In this document: positions 10,981 to 23,282 of the stretch, piece by piece
Numbering within the stretch: position 1 is the first letter of the stretch
How the letters are laid out: every line of letters begins with the position of its first letter
From: Plotosus lineatus
Lineage: Eukaryota; Chordata; Actinopteri; Siluriformes; Plotosidae
DNA length: 64,000 bases
Direction of reading: 5' to 3'
Assembly: GCA_024760905.1 (NCBI GenBank)
Contig: CM045745.1
Location: forward strand, 20,664,782-20,728,781
Program-made: the position numbers and the translations under genes
Notes under the pieces: model-generated
The model's database searches: none
Told to the model about the DNA's origin: nothing
The model's input: only the letters and a program-made list of their open reading frames with translations

Positions 10981-11249
10981 GTAAGCCGACAACATGTCTG
11001 GTTCTTACCGTAAATCCCGACGAGGTGTGTAGCTACCTTGGGCTCGTGCCTGTACTGTACTGTACTGTGTGTAGGAGCAGCGGATGATTGACAGTCTGCA
11101 GGGTGCTAATGGTGCTAAACACTCTTCTGTGCTGTGGTACCGAGCCAACACACATTCCTGTCCAGCAGGTTTTCTCGAACATACATTGTTTTTTAAACCT
11201 TCTTCCACACAGTACGAGTCCACACAGAGTTTAGAAGTTCCTCACGAGA

Positions 11250-11353
11250 CGCTTGTTTGTTTGTTTGTTTGTTTACTTGGGTATTTAGCGGAAGTAAAGA
11301 TGACACGCACGAGTTACAATCGCTAAAACGAAACCGGCTCATTTTTAAAAAAT

Positions 11354-11385
<32 letters not shown>

Positions 11386-11485
11386 TTAATAAAGCTATGA
11401 TTTTCACAGCTATCACACTGTGAAAGTGGAGAAGCCATGCTTAGCCTTTTGTTTATTTGTTTGTTTGTTTGTTTGTTTGTTTATT
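11250..11485. repeat. Tetranucleotide repeats (TTTG)n and (TTTA)n
   Basis: Three runs at about 11250-11274, 11352-11384 and 11450-11483. Confidence 0.85.
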
Positions 11486-11544
11486 TTGACAAGTTTTTAA
11501 AAAGTAAGTCCCACACCTGGGTTTCTGTGTTGTGAGTTTAACTT

Positions 11545-11731
11545 GAAGTTGTTGAGTGCCAGGGCTGCCACTACATTTTACAGTTACAATTACACTATCC
11601 TTTAAAAAAAAAAAAATACAACTGAGCAATTGAGGGCCTTACTCAGGGGCCCAACTGGTGATCGTGGGGATTGAACCCCAGACCTTTGGATTTGCAACCA
11701 ATTGCTTTATCCACTAAGCCACCACTGCTCT
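11545..11731 (-). mobile_element. S3 SINE
   Basis: On the minus strand it begins AGCAGTGGTGGCTTAGTGGA (A box) and has a B box GGGTTCAATCCCC, then GGGCCCCTGAGTAAGGCCC and CAATTGCTCAGTTGTA before a poly-T run. It resembles SINEs common in catfish and other teleosts. Confidence 0.7.
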
Positions 11732-11754
11732 TCAAGTAGAATTGTAGGGAGGTT

Positions 11755-12005
11755 GTAAGGCCAAAATAGCTCGCCAGACCGTCACCGGGCAACACACACA
11801 CCCAGACTCCCTCACGCCAAAGCGCAATCATGAGCAGCCTAATGTGCATGTCCTTGGACTGTGGGAGGAAGCTGGAGGAAACCCACACAAGCACGAGGAG
11901 AACATGTAAATTCTACATGGAAACACCTTCACTGACCCGGGACTCGAACCCAGGTCTTTCTTGCTGTGAGGCAGACGTGCTGAACTCGGTGTCACTGTGC
12001 CATTC
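11755..12005 (-). mobile_element. S2 SINE
   Basis: Contains GTCCTTGGACTGTGGGAGGA, GAGGAGAACATGTAAATTCT and the B-box region GACTCGAACCCAGG. A further S2 scrap (GGACTGTGGGAGAAAGCAGG) sits at 12030-12085. Confidence 0.8.
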
Positions 12006-12156
12006 AAAATAGGAATGTTGTTTAATGTGTGTTTTTTTGGACTGTGGGAGAAAGCAGGAGAAACCGGAGGAAATGATGAATGGCTGTATGTTCTGGCAGC
12101 CCACAGGATCGACAGCGTTACACAAATAACATGAGCACCTTTCTTAAATATAGTGG

Positions 12157-12455
12157 GGCCGGTGGTGCGCTCATGATCAGGAGGTTGTGCGTTCAAGTCC
12201 CAGTGAGACACTTCCTGTGCTAAGACCCCTGGGCAAGGTCTCAACCACAAGTGTGCCTCTGTTCACCCAGCAGTATAAATGGATACCAGTAAAAATATAC
12301 TGGGAAGGTCACCTGTGATGGACTAGCGTCCCGTCCAGGAGGTGTTGAACTCCGAGTCGCTTCACGCTGTGGAAACCGGGGATAAGCACCGGCCTGATGA
12401 GCCGCTATGCCTCGGCTGTAAAAAGCACAAAGGACTTTACCTTACCTTTCTTAAA
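12157..12455 (+). mobile_element. S4 SINE
   Basis: Shares nearly its whole length with 54373-54666: CTAAGACCCCTGGGCAAGGT, CAACCACAAGTGTGCCTCTG and GGGGATAAGCACCGG. The tRNA-like head retains GCGTTCAAGTCCCAG. Confidence 0.8.
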
Positions 12456-12461
12456 TATGCC

Positions 12462-12700
12462 GGCACGGTGGTGTAGTGGTTAGCACATCCGCCTCACAGC
12501 AAGTAGGTCATTGGCTCAAGTTCCCAGCTTGGGCTTTTCTGTGCAGACTTTGCATGTTCTCCACATGCTTGTGTGGGTTTCCTCCAGGTTCTCCAGTTTC
12601 CTCCCACAGTGCCAAAGCATGCACAGTAACCTGTGATTGGCTGTTCTGGCTCGCCCATAGGTGTGAATGTGAGTTTGAATTAACTTTCATTTATTAATGT
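12462..12700 (+). mobile_element. S2 SINE with intact head
   Basis: Starts CGGCACGGTGGTGTAGTGGT (A box TGGTGTAGTGGTTAGC) and runs through TTTGCATGTTCTCC and GTTTCCTCCCACAGT to GTGAATGTGAGTTTGAATT. Confidence 0.85.
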
Positions 12701-12854
12701 TTGCTGCTCTTTACAGTATTTCTGTTCTCACACAGAACCATTTAATATCATTTTTAAAGGCATAGTTTCCCTCTACAGTATGGCACATGACCCTGGAAAA
12801 ACCTTGCGAGTAACAAAATAAAACTTTGATTTTTATTTTCGGATAAAAATGTAC

Positions 12855-13150
12855 ATAAGCAGGACATCGTGGCGGTGCAACAGGTACAGCTGCCACCTGT
12901 GCCATTGCCATGGTTCAGGTTTGATCTTGATAACAGGTTCTCTTCTTGTGTCTGGGGTTTAGTGGGTTCTCCCGTTTGCTTGAGTCTTGAAAAAACATGC
13001 TCAAAGATGGATTGCATGAAAAATATAATAATAATTTGTGAATGTTTGTCCAGGGTGCCTTGTGATGGACTGATGTAGCATGTGTGGTGTATTTCTGCCT
13101 CAGATCCAGGGCTCCTGGGCAAGCTTCCAGATCTGTGTCCTGATCGGGAG
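12855..13150 (+). mobile_element. Diverged S2 SINE
   Basis: Order of weakly preserved S2 blocks: ATCGTGGCGGTGCAACAGGT, GGTTCAGGTTTGATC, GTTCTCCCGTTTGC, CAGGGTGCCTTGTGATGGAC. Confidence 0.5.
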
Positions 13151-14196
13151 AAATCCTGAATATGTTTGAATTAATGTTTGGTGTGGAATGAAGAAAAGAA
13201 ATTTGACAAATCGAAGATTTTAACTTTTTCTGTCTTACTGTAGCACTTGAAATAAACCCACTTACTTTTCACCTTGCGGGGAAATCGCACTGGAGGTGCC
13301 AGAGAAAGGCGACTGATGCACATTCAATTTATTTATTTATTTATTTATTTTCGTGAAGTTTTAAATTTCTGTCAAGATGTAATGCAAGCAAATATATTTT
13401 GCGGTTTAAATAGGTAATTATATCGTGAGAAGGTAAAGCCACTTCTCGAGCATCTTGTTCACTTTTTGCTCTCAAAGGATCTGCTCGTATCTGCTTGTTA
13501 TTAATGCGCATAAAATAGGAATGATGACAAAATACACGTACTATGGCGGGTGCAAGCAAGTCTCAAACACACAACTGCGTGGAAGAGCCCAACTTCTTGC
13601 TTTTCCTTGTATATAATTATAATTTTGAGAGCAAAACAACAACTTTGAGGTATATGCTGACTGCTTGGGAAGACTTTGAGACTGCTCCAAGTCAGTCTCG
13701 TTTTGCGACGGTTGCGGAAACATGTTTCTCAAACATGTTTGTACTTTTTCACTCGCTTTTCTATTGCACCTAATCACCAAAAACGTCCCTCAAGTTCTTC
13801 TGCTATTCTTGAAATAAATAATCAAGTGTGTGTTCCATGTACATGGGTTTTAGTTTTATTGTTGCGAAGGAAAGTTTCTAGATGATGAACCTCCCAGTTA
13901 AGCTACCCTACAAACACCCCCCACCCCCACCCCACCCCCACCCCCTACCCGGTGTTGCAACTGCCAACAGTCAAAGATGTGGCATTGACATGAAGTAAGG
14001 CTGTATTAGGACAGGATTGTGTAAGAAGCTGTTAAACTGCAGATCACCAGAGCAGCGTCTCATTAATAATTAACTCTACAAATCACAATCGTACATGAAT
14101 GGCTGGCCTTGATGTATTTGCACAGTCTATAATGATTTTTTTCCTGAGTAGACATTCTTTTGTGGGTGTGTTTTGTGTCGTGTATTAGACAGAAAG

Positions 14197-14233
<37 letters not shown>

Positions 14234-15019
14234 AGACAGTTCAGTGGAGAACTGGCCCTGACCTCCACTGACCCTTGAGGGATCTTTTTTTAGTTTAAAC
14301 GAAGGGGCCGTCCTACCTGGCCTGTGATCCGTGTAAACCAGCTTCCATTGCAGCACAGTCACACCTGACACTTCAGCGTTCTCACTACAGTTCTCCCTGA
14401 AACCGTTCGCTTCAGCCTATGAATAAGTAGAACAGAATGTTTAGAATCATACGTGAGTATTAACATAAATAAGAAAGTTGTGTAGGGTGTGCCTTGCCTT
14501 CACCCTGTATTGGCTGAGAAAGACACCTGCCTGCCTGTAAGCCTATACATTTAAGCAGGTTGGAAAATGAGTGGGTGGGTGAGAGAAATAATAAAATTTA
14601 TCCATGGACTTTGACTCTGTTGCCTGCTAATTAGTCCAGATCTCTCATATAACCCACTGGAAGCCTGAAGGTTTCTGTTTAAAAACACTGGTTTCATTTT
14701 GTGCACTTGTTTATGGACACAGGTTCATGTTTCACGTGGTTATTTTTTCCAAGCTGCACTTAAACACTGTTGCATCATAAATAGTTGTCCAGTATTCACT
14801 TACCTTTTTTCAGGTACACAGTGACAGTACACAGCCCTGATAGTGGCAAATAAAACGCAGACAGACCAACAGAGGGACACTGCTGAGCTTATTTATCAAG
14901 ATAGACAGAGTAGAGAGAGCTGCATTGCAAGCTCAGTTTATTTGTTCCAGAAATCCCTGACATGGTTTTTATTATTATTATTATTATTACAATAATTCCT
15001 CTTTTTTTTTTTTTTTTTT
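13151..15019. other. Intronic DNA without a gene; simple repeats
   Basis: (TTTA)n at 13326-13350, a C-rich run at 13915-13945, T31 at 14200-14230, ATT repeats and T22 at 14970-15021. No conserved coding signal. Confidence 0.5.
13915..13945 (-). other. Potential G-quadruplex
   Basis: On the minus strand several runs of four to six G are separated by single T bases, which fits a compact quadruplex motif. Confidence 0.6.
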
Positions 15020-15300
15020 TTTCTTCTCATAAATGCAAAGGAAATTTTGGGAGTGCATTTAACCCATCCAAAGTTAACACACTCGGAGCAGTGAATGCCA
15101 CACTGCAGAGCCTGGGGAGCAGTTGGGGGTTAGGCACCTTGCTCACGAGCACTTCAGAAATGACGGTCAAGGGAGGGGAAGTTGCTTAACTCCCCCAATC
15201 CCCCGCCGCCAAATTTTTCCTTCTGGTTTGAGAATGGATTCGGTGACCTTTCAGTCCCAATCCAACTTCTCTAATCATCAGGTCACGACTGCCCCCAGTT
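15020..15300 (-). mobile_element. S5 SINE
   Basis: Shares with 8310-8612 the tail GGAAATTTTGGGAGTGCATT-TAACCC and the block GGAGCAGTTGGGGGTTAGGC. The head end (near 15295) carries GGTCACGACTGCCCCC. The intact AAATTTTGG-type tail supports a full copy. Confidence 0.7.
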
Positions 15301-15939
15301 CATCCTGTCATTAAAAGTGTAAATCGTAGGTCTGACATGGCTGTCTGATTTGTGAGCACTGTGGCTGAGGTTGCTGTGGGGTTGCTGTGCTCATTCTATG
15401 ATCATTCAGGTGGATTGGATATTGGAGGTGGTCTGACTCAAAAGTACAGGTGAAAGAAGTGCCTACCTGAGAACAGTTGATAGCGATACAACGCAGTCGT
15501 CATATCTACCTGCAGTAATTGGGATGCATATTTTGCAGTCGCTGTTTCTTGTGAATTCCAGGGAAGTCTGTGGTAACATCAGGTTAGCTACCCAGGGTTT
15601 ATTGATGCATTTACAAATGCAATGATCAACTTGATCCAGCATTTGACCCAAGGTTAATTTCCAACATGACCAAACTTGCCGTAAATAGAAGCTGTGCCGT
15701 CCCAGATAGCAGTTTAGCATCACGGCACTCATGTATTCTGTTAGAATTTCCTGGAACACTTGTATAGACCCCTGGAAGGCTAAAAAATATCTACTGTGGT
15801 GTACAGTGAAGTCTTTCTGGCTATGTTAGACCTCGGTGCTGAAGCATTCCTTACCCAACTTGCATAATAATGAGTGTATTGGGCTGCCTGGCTGTGGTGG
15901 AGGATGAGGATGATGATGATGATGATGTGCAGTCATATA
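15301..15939. other. No recognised feature
   Basis: Unique-looking intronic DNA with a short ATG-trinucleotide run near 15904-15927. Confidence 0.45.
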
Positions 15940-16149
15940 CAGGGATCCCTCAGTACTTTGTGCTTCAGTTTCTGTGGCTTTAGTGCATCGCGGGTGTTTC
16001 AAAAATATTAATTGAAAAATGCCGCAAAACAGGGCCAATTATGTAAAAAAAAAACCGAACCCAAACCCCCCCAACAAAACTACTTACATTTTTATGTGAG
16101 GTGTGGATTCGTGTCTGTGTGTGCGTGCGCGCATCTGCATATGTGTGTA

Positions 16150-17306
16150 CAGTAGGCCTTTGACATTTGCGGGGGTTTGGTTCCGAGCCCTCCCACGAAT
16201 CGAGATAATCCGCGAGTTCTGTACCCGGAAGTAAAACCCCATGTATCACGTCACATGCGCGAATGAGCAGCTGGAAGTAAAATACTATGTATCTATTACA
16301 TGCGCTAAATATGCTTCTTAAGCATCCTGGCTAAGCCAGGCGGAGTTCTCAGAGGCTTGATTAGCACTTCCGGCCATACTGCTTGAAAATGTTCAGTCCC
16401 TGCGAAACAAGATGGATGAGCTTCATGGTCAGATTGCAGCGCTGAGGGATCTACAGGACTGTGTTTCTGTAAAACATGGCTTGAGGCGATTGCACCAGCC
16501 GGCTACATGGCCTTCATTCCCTGCAATCCCAAGCGCCGGAGTCATTGTTCAGCCCCTTCCCGTCTGGGCTTCATGTCAGCAGGAGTGCGGCTCGCATTGA
16601 GCTGCCTACCATAGCATATTAGCTCTGCTAGTCGCATCCCGGCTAACAAGCCCAGTTGAGCGTGCTTAGATATACACACCCGAAGATACTCCGATCTTAT
16701 AGCTGTAGTAGAGTCGACTTGTCATAGAGGAGCATAGTGCAAAACATGAACAAACAAATTAAAACGAACAAAGAAACAATTTGACTCTGAGAACTTCGCG
16801 ACATCACCCTTTGGGCAGCACCATCTTGGAGACGTCACTACAAGTTCAATGTAAAAGGACACGAAGAGTACTGTAATAAAGTTTATCCTTTCAGTATCGT
16901 TTGTTAAACATGCCTCAGAACATAAAATCTCATAAACATGAACTTAGGTACTGTACTGGAATAATAATTGAAAAAGATTTTAATACAACAGTTCAGAGAA
17001 AACCGTTGTTTCTCAGGAGAAAGTCTTATTTCTTCAGAAGAGACATCCAGCGTTTTCTATCGCTTAACCAGAGAAGACACATAGCGTTTGAGTGGTATCA
17101 TAGTGCTGAACTGGTAATTAAAACACAAAAAAGAGGGTCATTGACAACTTGTGCGCGAATGAGGGAAAGGGGGTGGGACATCAGCTCAACCAATCAGGAG
17201 AAAGAAGGACAACCATTGGCTGAATTTGAATCACGTGCCGGTTGCTCGGCAGTCAGCGAATACTCAAACGGTGGGTGCAAAACCGCGAATAGTCAAGGGA
17301 ATACTG
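16150..17306. mobile_element. P2 pogo/Tigger-like element nested in P1
   Basis: Begins CAGTAGGCCTTTGACATTTG and ends GTCAAGGGAATACTG, both next to TA. The outer part resembles Tigger ends (TTGCGGGGGTTTGG, CCGCGAGTTC). A second copy at 23283-25003 shares the ends and internal blocks such as AAATATGCTTCTTAA. Extra sequence in this copy (about 16330-16830) includes a LINE-like coding scrap. Confidence 0.8.
16380..16606 (+). pseudogene. Possible LINE endonuclease N-terminal scrap
   Basis: Reads LLENVQSLRNKMDELHGQIA followed by LRDLQDC, close to the N-terminal block NVxSLxNKxDEL of APE endonucleases in fish CR1/L2-type LINEs. The frame continues to a stop after CQQECGSH but loses family likeness. 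It sits inside the P2 element. Confidence 0.45.
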
Positions 17307-17513
17307 TATTTATATTTTATTGAGATCTTGTGCATTATTCTTGAATGTTTAATTGTTATTATAAGCATTTACAGCGTTGAATATGTATTTATTGATATTT
17401 TACACACAGATTCATGTACGTATAACTCAGGGGCGTTGATCCTACTTTGTGGAAATCGGCGGTCGCGGGGGATCTCGGTCCCTATTAACAGTGGAAAGTG
17501 AGGGATCCCTGTA

Positions 17514-18938
17514 TTTGTTTTTTATTTTATTGGTAAAGATTTGCTTGTTTTAATTGTGACTGCAATGGATATAAAACACTACTTGGTAAAAAGAATTGGT
17601 TTCAGCAAGAGTGTGTGAAGGAGAACGTGAGTGAAAATAAAAGTAAACCTTACTGGCTGCAATCTACAATACTGATTACCCATCTAAATTACAGTTATGT
17701 GCATTAGGAGTTAATTTATCACAGTTCAATGTAATATACACTGAGTGTGCGTTGTCTTTGCGGTAGTCTGCTACGGTGTTTTCAGGGTGTCCCCTGTTTT
17801 CACCCAGCGGCAGCCTTCGTATTAAGTAGGCAACCCTGGCAGTATTAGTTGCTCAGTAGATTAATGAATAATACACACTTCCCTATAGATGGTGTCACAT
17901 ACATTTTTTTTTTTTTTTTTTTTAAACTACGCAGTAGACGTGATGACTTGACATTTGAATGTTGCCTAGACTATTATTGCCTGCTAATTCGAATTCCATA
18001 ATGTTAAAGGAGCTGTGAAAATAAGTGGAATTTTCAGCGGATTGTAAGGTGGTGATGCCGTTTTCTTGCTTCACCTTCAATTCTGCATTGAGTTTGATGG
18101 GAAGAAACAAAAAGAGTGAAAAATGTCCAGTGCATATGCTTGATGATGCCATACAGTCTGAGGGGAAAGCAATTATAGGTAGCTGGGCTGTATTCCAAAC
18201 CACAAACTATTGTTCTAAATGGCTGCTGTAGAAATAAAATTGTGCTGTGTATGAAGCACAAAATTATTTGTGGTGCGTGTGGGTGGGGTGATGGTGGTGT
18301 TTCTGGAGTTGTGGTGCATTAGAAGTTTATATTTTCGGGATCTCCTTGTCAATCCTGAGCATAATTTGCTGCTTTTGCAGAGTTTCACATCTCTGGGTTC
18401 CCCCTGAGCCTCTTAGTTTCTTCCCATTTGCCTAAAGATGGCGAGTTGGTCATCAGGGGTGTGTGTGTGTGTGTGTGTGTGTTTGGGTGCACTCTGGATT
18501 CACAATTACTCGGAATAACGGTTATTTTTGATAAGAGGTAACCTTTTGAACATCAGGTTGTAACAGGGAATGTATTTGGGGCAGAGCAGCTGTCGTGAGT
18601 ATTAATATATTAAAATCTACACCGCAATAATTACTTTTCTGAAATACAGAACAAGACAACAAAGAAAAACATGAAAATAAATATAATTGATGAAATCAGG
18701 GTTTTATAATACCACCAAGATTCACGTTCAGATTCAGAGAACTCTTCTGATGACTGTCGTAGATCTAAAAATTCAGCATCTCGGGTGTACTTCACAGTTT
18801 ATCCCGATCAGTATGCATCTCCTTCACTGATTAAAAAATCTGCTTGAAATCTAAATTTACACATTCATGATGGCGCAGGCTGTATTTCCGGCAAATAAGA
18901 AGAGCGTATAGATTGTTGCATGTACAATTTTATTTATT
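17514..18938. other. Intronic DNA, no gene
   Basis: T19 near 17904 and a TG run at 18462-18482. A weak S2-like stretch at 18380-18460 (CTGGGTTCCCCCTGAG, TTTCTTCCCATTTGCC) was not strong enough to list separately. Confidence 0.45.
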
Positions 18939-18940
18939 TA

Positions 18941-19285
18941 CAGTGATCTCTCACTAGTTCATGCTTCAGTTTTTGCGGCTTCAGTGCATCGCGGGTTTTT
19001 CAAAAATATTCATAAAAAATTAGGGAAAAATAGTTGAAAAGTTAAGGAACATGCAGCAAAACAAGGCCAATTATGCAAAAAAAGACCCACACAAACAAGC
19101 AAAAAACCCTAACCCAACAAAATTGTTATTATAAGCATTTATAGCATTGAATATGTATTTATTCATATTACGTATATACACATAATCATGTATGTATACG
19201 TCAGTCAAGGGGGGGTTGATCCTACTTCACTGAATTCCGCAATGGGTCTTGGTCCGCATTAACTGTGGAAAGTGAGGGATCCCTT
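18941..19285 (-). mobile_element. P1 pogo/Tigger-like element, internally deleted
   Basis: Same orientation as the copy at 15940. Starts CAGTGATCTCTCACTAGTTC after TA and ends GTGAGGGATCCCTT before TA. It lacks the middle part of P1 containing the TTACATTTTTATGTGAGGTG block. Confidence 0.8.
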
Positions 19286-19297
19286 TATTTATTTATT

Positions 19298-19380
<83 letters not shown>
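19286..19380. repeat. (TTTA)n, (TA)n and T26 run
   Basis: Simple repeats directly abutting the P1 right end. Confidence 0.9.
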
Positions 19381-19386
<6 letters not shown>

Positions 19387-19410
19387 ACCAATTAAAATAC
19401 ATTTTTAATG

Positions 19411-19633
19411 CACTTAATCCTTGTGTCATGAAGAGGCTACCACTCATCTCTGCTGACTCTGGGTGAGAGCAGAATACACCCTGGACAGCTCACCAGGTCA
19501 TCACAGGGCAGAAACACACTGAAGGCTTCGCCACTACTCTTGACGAAAGTCAGCAATGTTTCTTTTACAGCCTCTCACCAGAGACACTGAAGGACGTGTC
19601 CGGCCTTTGATAACCCAGTTAGCTGCACTGGAG
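19411..19633 (-). mobile_element. S1/S2 chimeric SINE
   Basis: S2 tail (CACTTAATCCTTGTGTC ... ACACCCTGGACAGCTCACCA) joined at CACAGGGCAGAAACACACTG to S1 5' sequence. Stops at the GTTAGCTGCACTGG block, so the head is missing. Confidence 0.75.
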
Positions 19634-19639
19634 ACAACT

Positions 19640-21300
19640 CCAATGATTGATAGTTATTAAAGTACATTTAGGCTCCTATAAGCATTCTTTGATGCACAGA
19701 ATATTGAGTATCTGTGTCCTTCCCTGTAGCCTTTTACCTTTACACCGCAACAGACACACAGCAGCGGATTGTCACTTCTGACTTACAATCACTGTACATG
19801 TAAGCAAATGATTAACATGTTAAAATTTATTTAAATCAGGTTTGTGCAGTCTAATCCAATCAGCATTTGACTATGAAAATTACATTTTCCTCCAGTGGAC
19901 ATTCAGTAACCCAAATTACCAGAAGTGCTGCATGTGTTTTGTACCTGCGATGTGTGTATCATGCATAGTGTAGCATAAACAGAATTAGTCTCTCTGTTGC
20001 CTATTGGCTGTCGCTGACCACTTGCACGGCTCTGCTGCTACTATGTGAGCGTGAGGAAACAGGTATATGTGATAGTTATTTGGGTTTTTTTTTGTTGTTT
20101 GTTTGTTTTTTTATTGACACCTGCTAACTGTTAGCCTGAAAAAATAACTAGTTTCTGGCTTTTAACGGGATCCCTGGAGCAGGATAAAGCAGTTCCTGAA
20201 AAGGAATGATTGCAGTAATTAGGAACCAATGCCTTGTGTAAACCGATTGAAAGATGTTTCACTGATTGCTATATTTGACAAAGTCAGTGCTCTTCACTAT
20301 ATCTAGCCCCACCCTATTTTCAATATTTATTTATTTTAAGTAAGAAATGGTGTACATACAGACTCTGGAATGGTGCCGACTGTAAACACTTCACATCCAG
20401 CTGTCAGCGCACTGAATAGATAGGACAGATGCAGGCTAATGGATTTCCAAGCTAATCAGTACGAGTTTTGGATTACTCATGTTATTGTGAATGTTTGGGT
20501 GTAATGGGCATGTGGTCAGATTCAATTTTCATATTATACTAATTGCCTCATGTTCCATCTTCGGATACAATATGGATCATTGAGATGTAGCATTTTCGAA
20601 ATTGCATGTACTCTTGTGTGTTTCGAATTTCGAGCATGCTGAGTGTCCGCATACATCATTGTCACTTCACCGCACACACACACACACATTTCCGCAGTTC
20701 AAGTTCTTCTCCATTTAAATAAGCACACAAGACAAATAGCTTCGGTTGCAGCACTGTATATTTGACTCTCATCCGAAGAACAATCGCCCTAGCGGTTACC
20801 TCGCTCGTTTGTAAGGTCTGATTGTTATGCGCTCTTATGTTAGCACGCCACAGTGGGAGGGACTTTTATTACAGTATTAACTATATGACAAACAGGTGGA
20901 GTCTCTGCAACCTGAAATCTTTTGCAGAGCAGTTTTTGTTTGTTTGTTTTATGTGTTAATCCTTATCTGGTGTTTATAATTAATCTCACTGCTAGTGCCT
21001 TATGGCTTTCCACTGCTGTACTACAGCTAATCATGTAATGTATTTCAAGTATTCTTTCTATTTCACCATTTGTTTCTGGATCCTGTGCGTGAGTTTTTTA
21101 TTTATTTATTTTTCATGCTTTGATATGATTCAGCACTCGCCGGTGTTCTCATAGAAATCCTAGGTCAACCAAGTTCATGATAAAATATCTGTAATATAGT
21201 ATATGGTGCATATTATATCATGTGTAAACAGAACAGAAAGAGATTGAATTTAGAACATGTATAGTGATGAAGCAGTTTAGCAAATGAATGAAGGAATGAA
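19640..21300. other. Intronic DNA, no gene
   Basis: No family recognised. Short runs only: TTTG near 20097-20106, CA at 20672-20688. Confidence 0.45.
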
Positions 21301-21316
21301 TATATTGTGTCTACAT

Positions 21317-21623
21317 CTCTCTTTCCTTCCTTTCAGCTTTTTCCCTTTTTCAGGGGTCGCCACAGCGAATCATCTGATTCGCATGTTTGATGTGGCATGG
21401 GTTTCTACGTCAGATGCCCTTCCTGTCACAACCCTTTAGCAAGGGGCAGAAACACACTGACGGCTATGCAGCCTACTCTTTACGAAAGTAAGCAATGGTT
21501 CTTTTACATGAACCTACATGAGCCGGCCTTTGATAACCCAGTTAGCTGCACTGGGGACAGTGAAAATCTTGTGGAGAGAGGGACTCGAACCCCCAACCTT
21601 TTACCACCAGGCCACCACTGCCC
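21317..21623 (-). mobile_element. S1 SINE with 16-bp target duplication
   Basis: TATATTGTGTCTACAT occurs at 21301-21316 and 21624-21639. The head is shorter than in the copy at 9528: the A box and B box survive (GACTCGAACCCCCAACC; CCAGGCCACCACTGCCC), but about 35 bases between them are missing. Confidence 0.9.
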
Positions 21624-21917
21624 TATATTGTGTCTACATATGACAGATAAAAGCAACTTTATTAGCAGTTACCCCAGCAGCTAAATAAGACCATGTCCGA
21701 ATTCATCTCCAGTTCTCAGCTTAGAGTATAGTGTTGTATGTTGCAAATTTTTGCGGTCTGAATTCCCAGTGGATATTTTATTACCCAGAATGTGCACTAC
21801 ACATCCAGCAGAGAACCAGTAGACGGAATATCCAGACACGGCACCACATTGAATAGTGAAGTGGCTAACTTTTTAGTGTGAATAAAAATATTGTTTCACA
21901 ACCAAGACCAGAAGGTA

Positions 21918-22162
21918 CAGTCCTGTAAAAAAAATTAGGACACCCCATTAAATAGTCACCGCTTTATTAAAGAAGTTTCACATAACAATGTCCAATCTTG
22001 TTTTTAATTATTTATGGGAAAAAAAGTGATTTAATTTAAATTAAACAACATAAATTAACATGTTTACTCATCAAACAAAAAATATGAACGTTTGGACATC
22101 ATGTGAACATTTCTTAGAGTTGACTACTTAATAGGGTGTGCTAATTTTTTCACAGGACTATG
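21918..22162. mobile_element. Tc1/mariner-type MITE
   Basis: Terminal inverted repeats: CAGTCCTGTAAAAAAAATTA at the left and, inverted at the right, AGTCCTGTGAAAAAATTAGC. TA precedes the left end. About 245 bp, AT-rich, no coding sequence. Confidence 0.75.
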
Positions 22163-22944
22163 TGTTATTGGTGTGTTTAAAACATGAATTCTATTTTTAT
22201 GCGTCTTTAATTTTATGTGCTCATCCTGATAGGTCTTTAGTTCAGCGCACAGAATTTAAACTCTCATGCCATGATATTCTTATCGAATGCCTATGTTGAA
22301 TCCATCTGTAGAGCTGTGATGAAAAACGGCTGACACCGCAGTTTTCCCGACTCGCTCCCTCTCGGAGGGAACTTACAGGAAGTGTTTTGCCTTGTGATTA
22401 ATTGTGTGAATAGAAAGAGACAACGTGAGGCTTTTTCTCCATGGAGGAGTGAAGTGCCGATGGCTCTATAGAGGCGTATGAGGAAGAAAGAGGGACTGAT
22501 GTAAGAGGGGTGTGTGACTGTGAGAAAAACAGAGAGATATTTCATACAGAAAGAGACGTAATTGACGAAACTGGAAGAGTATTGGCAAAGTAAAATGAAA
22601 ATGACTTCAGACTTGCACTCTTAGACACCATTATTATTCAGCTGTTAGTCTCTTTGGATCAATGAGACCGAGCTGTGGAATATGTGGACTGCGTATATGT
22701 TTCACATGCATTAAGAGACTTTGGGGAATTTTGAGAACGCTTTCTGTCGATGAGATTTTGAATCCGGATATTCAGCATATCTGTGTGTTGTTCAGGGTTA
22801 TACAAGCAGCAGGCTGTTGGTCAAACTCTAGAATAGTTTGAACATGCAGCAAACGCGGTGTTGATGAGTCTTTCTGGAAACCCCTCTGTTTTTGTGTAAG
22901 CATGCTTTGTTTGGGTGTGCATATGATTGCATGTACATTTATTA
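22163..22944. other. Intronic DNA, no gene
   Basis: No recognised repeat or coding signal. Confidence 0.45.
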
Positions 22945-23274
22945 ATTAATTTTGTGACCCACTTAATCCTAATTAAGGTCACGGGGAGGCTGGCGTCCTT
23001 CTCAGCTGACTCCAGGTACGGGCGGGGTACTCACTGGACAGCTCGCCAGGCCATCACAAGGCCAACACTCAATCATTCACATGGGGATTTGGAACAGCAA
23101 ATTAATCTACTGTGCATGTTTTTGGACTGTGGGAGGAAACTGGAATAGCCGGAGGAAACCTATGCAAGCACGGGGAGAACATGCAAACTCCACGCAGAAA
23201 CGCCCAGGCTGGGAATTGAACCCAGGCCTTCTTGCTGTAAGGCAGACGTGCTAACCACTATGTCACCGTGCCAC
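22945..23274 (-). mobile_element. Near full-length S2 SINE
   Basis: Best complete S2 copy. Head end CACGGTGACATAGTGGTTAG on the minus strand, B box GGTTCAATTCCC, then GTTCTCCCCGTGCTTGC, CAGTCCAAAAACATGC, and the tail CCTTAATTAGGATTAAGTGG. The layout is of the Mermaid/V-SINE type. Confidence 0.85.
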
Positions 23275-23282
23275 CTACTGTA

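Larger units (their letters stand above)
15940..17511 (-). mobile_element. P1 pogo/Tigger-like element split by a P2 element
   Basis: Ends are CAGGGATCCCTCA at 15940 and AGTGAGGGATCCCTG ending at 17511, each bordered by TA. The left part (to 16147) and right part (from 17309) match the start and end of the uninterrupted P1 copy at 34624-35097 in reverse orientation. Between them lies a complete P2 element bordered by duplicated TA. P1 has no coding capacity. Confidence 0.85.
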
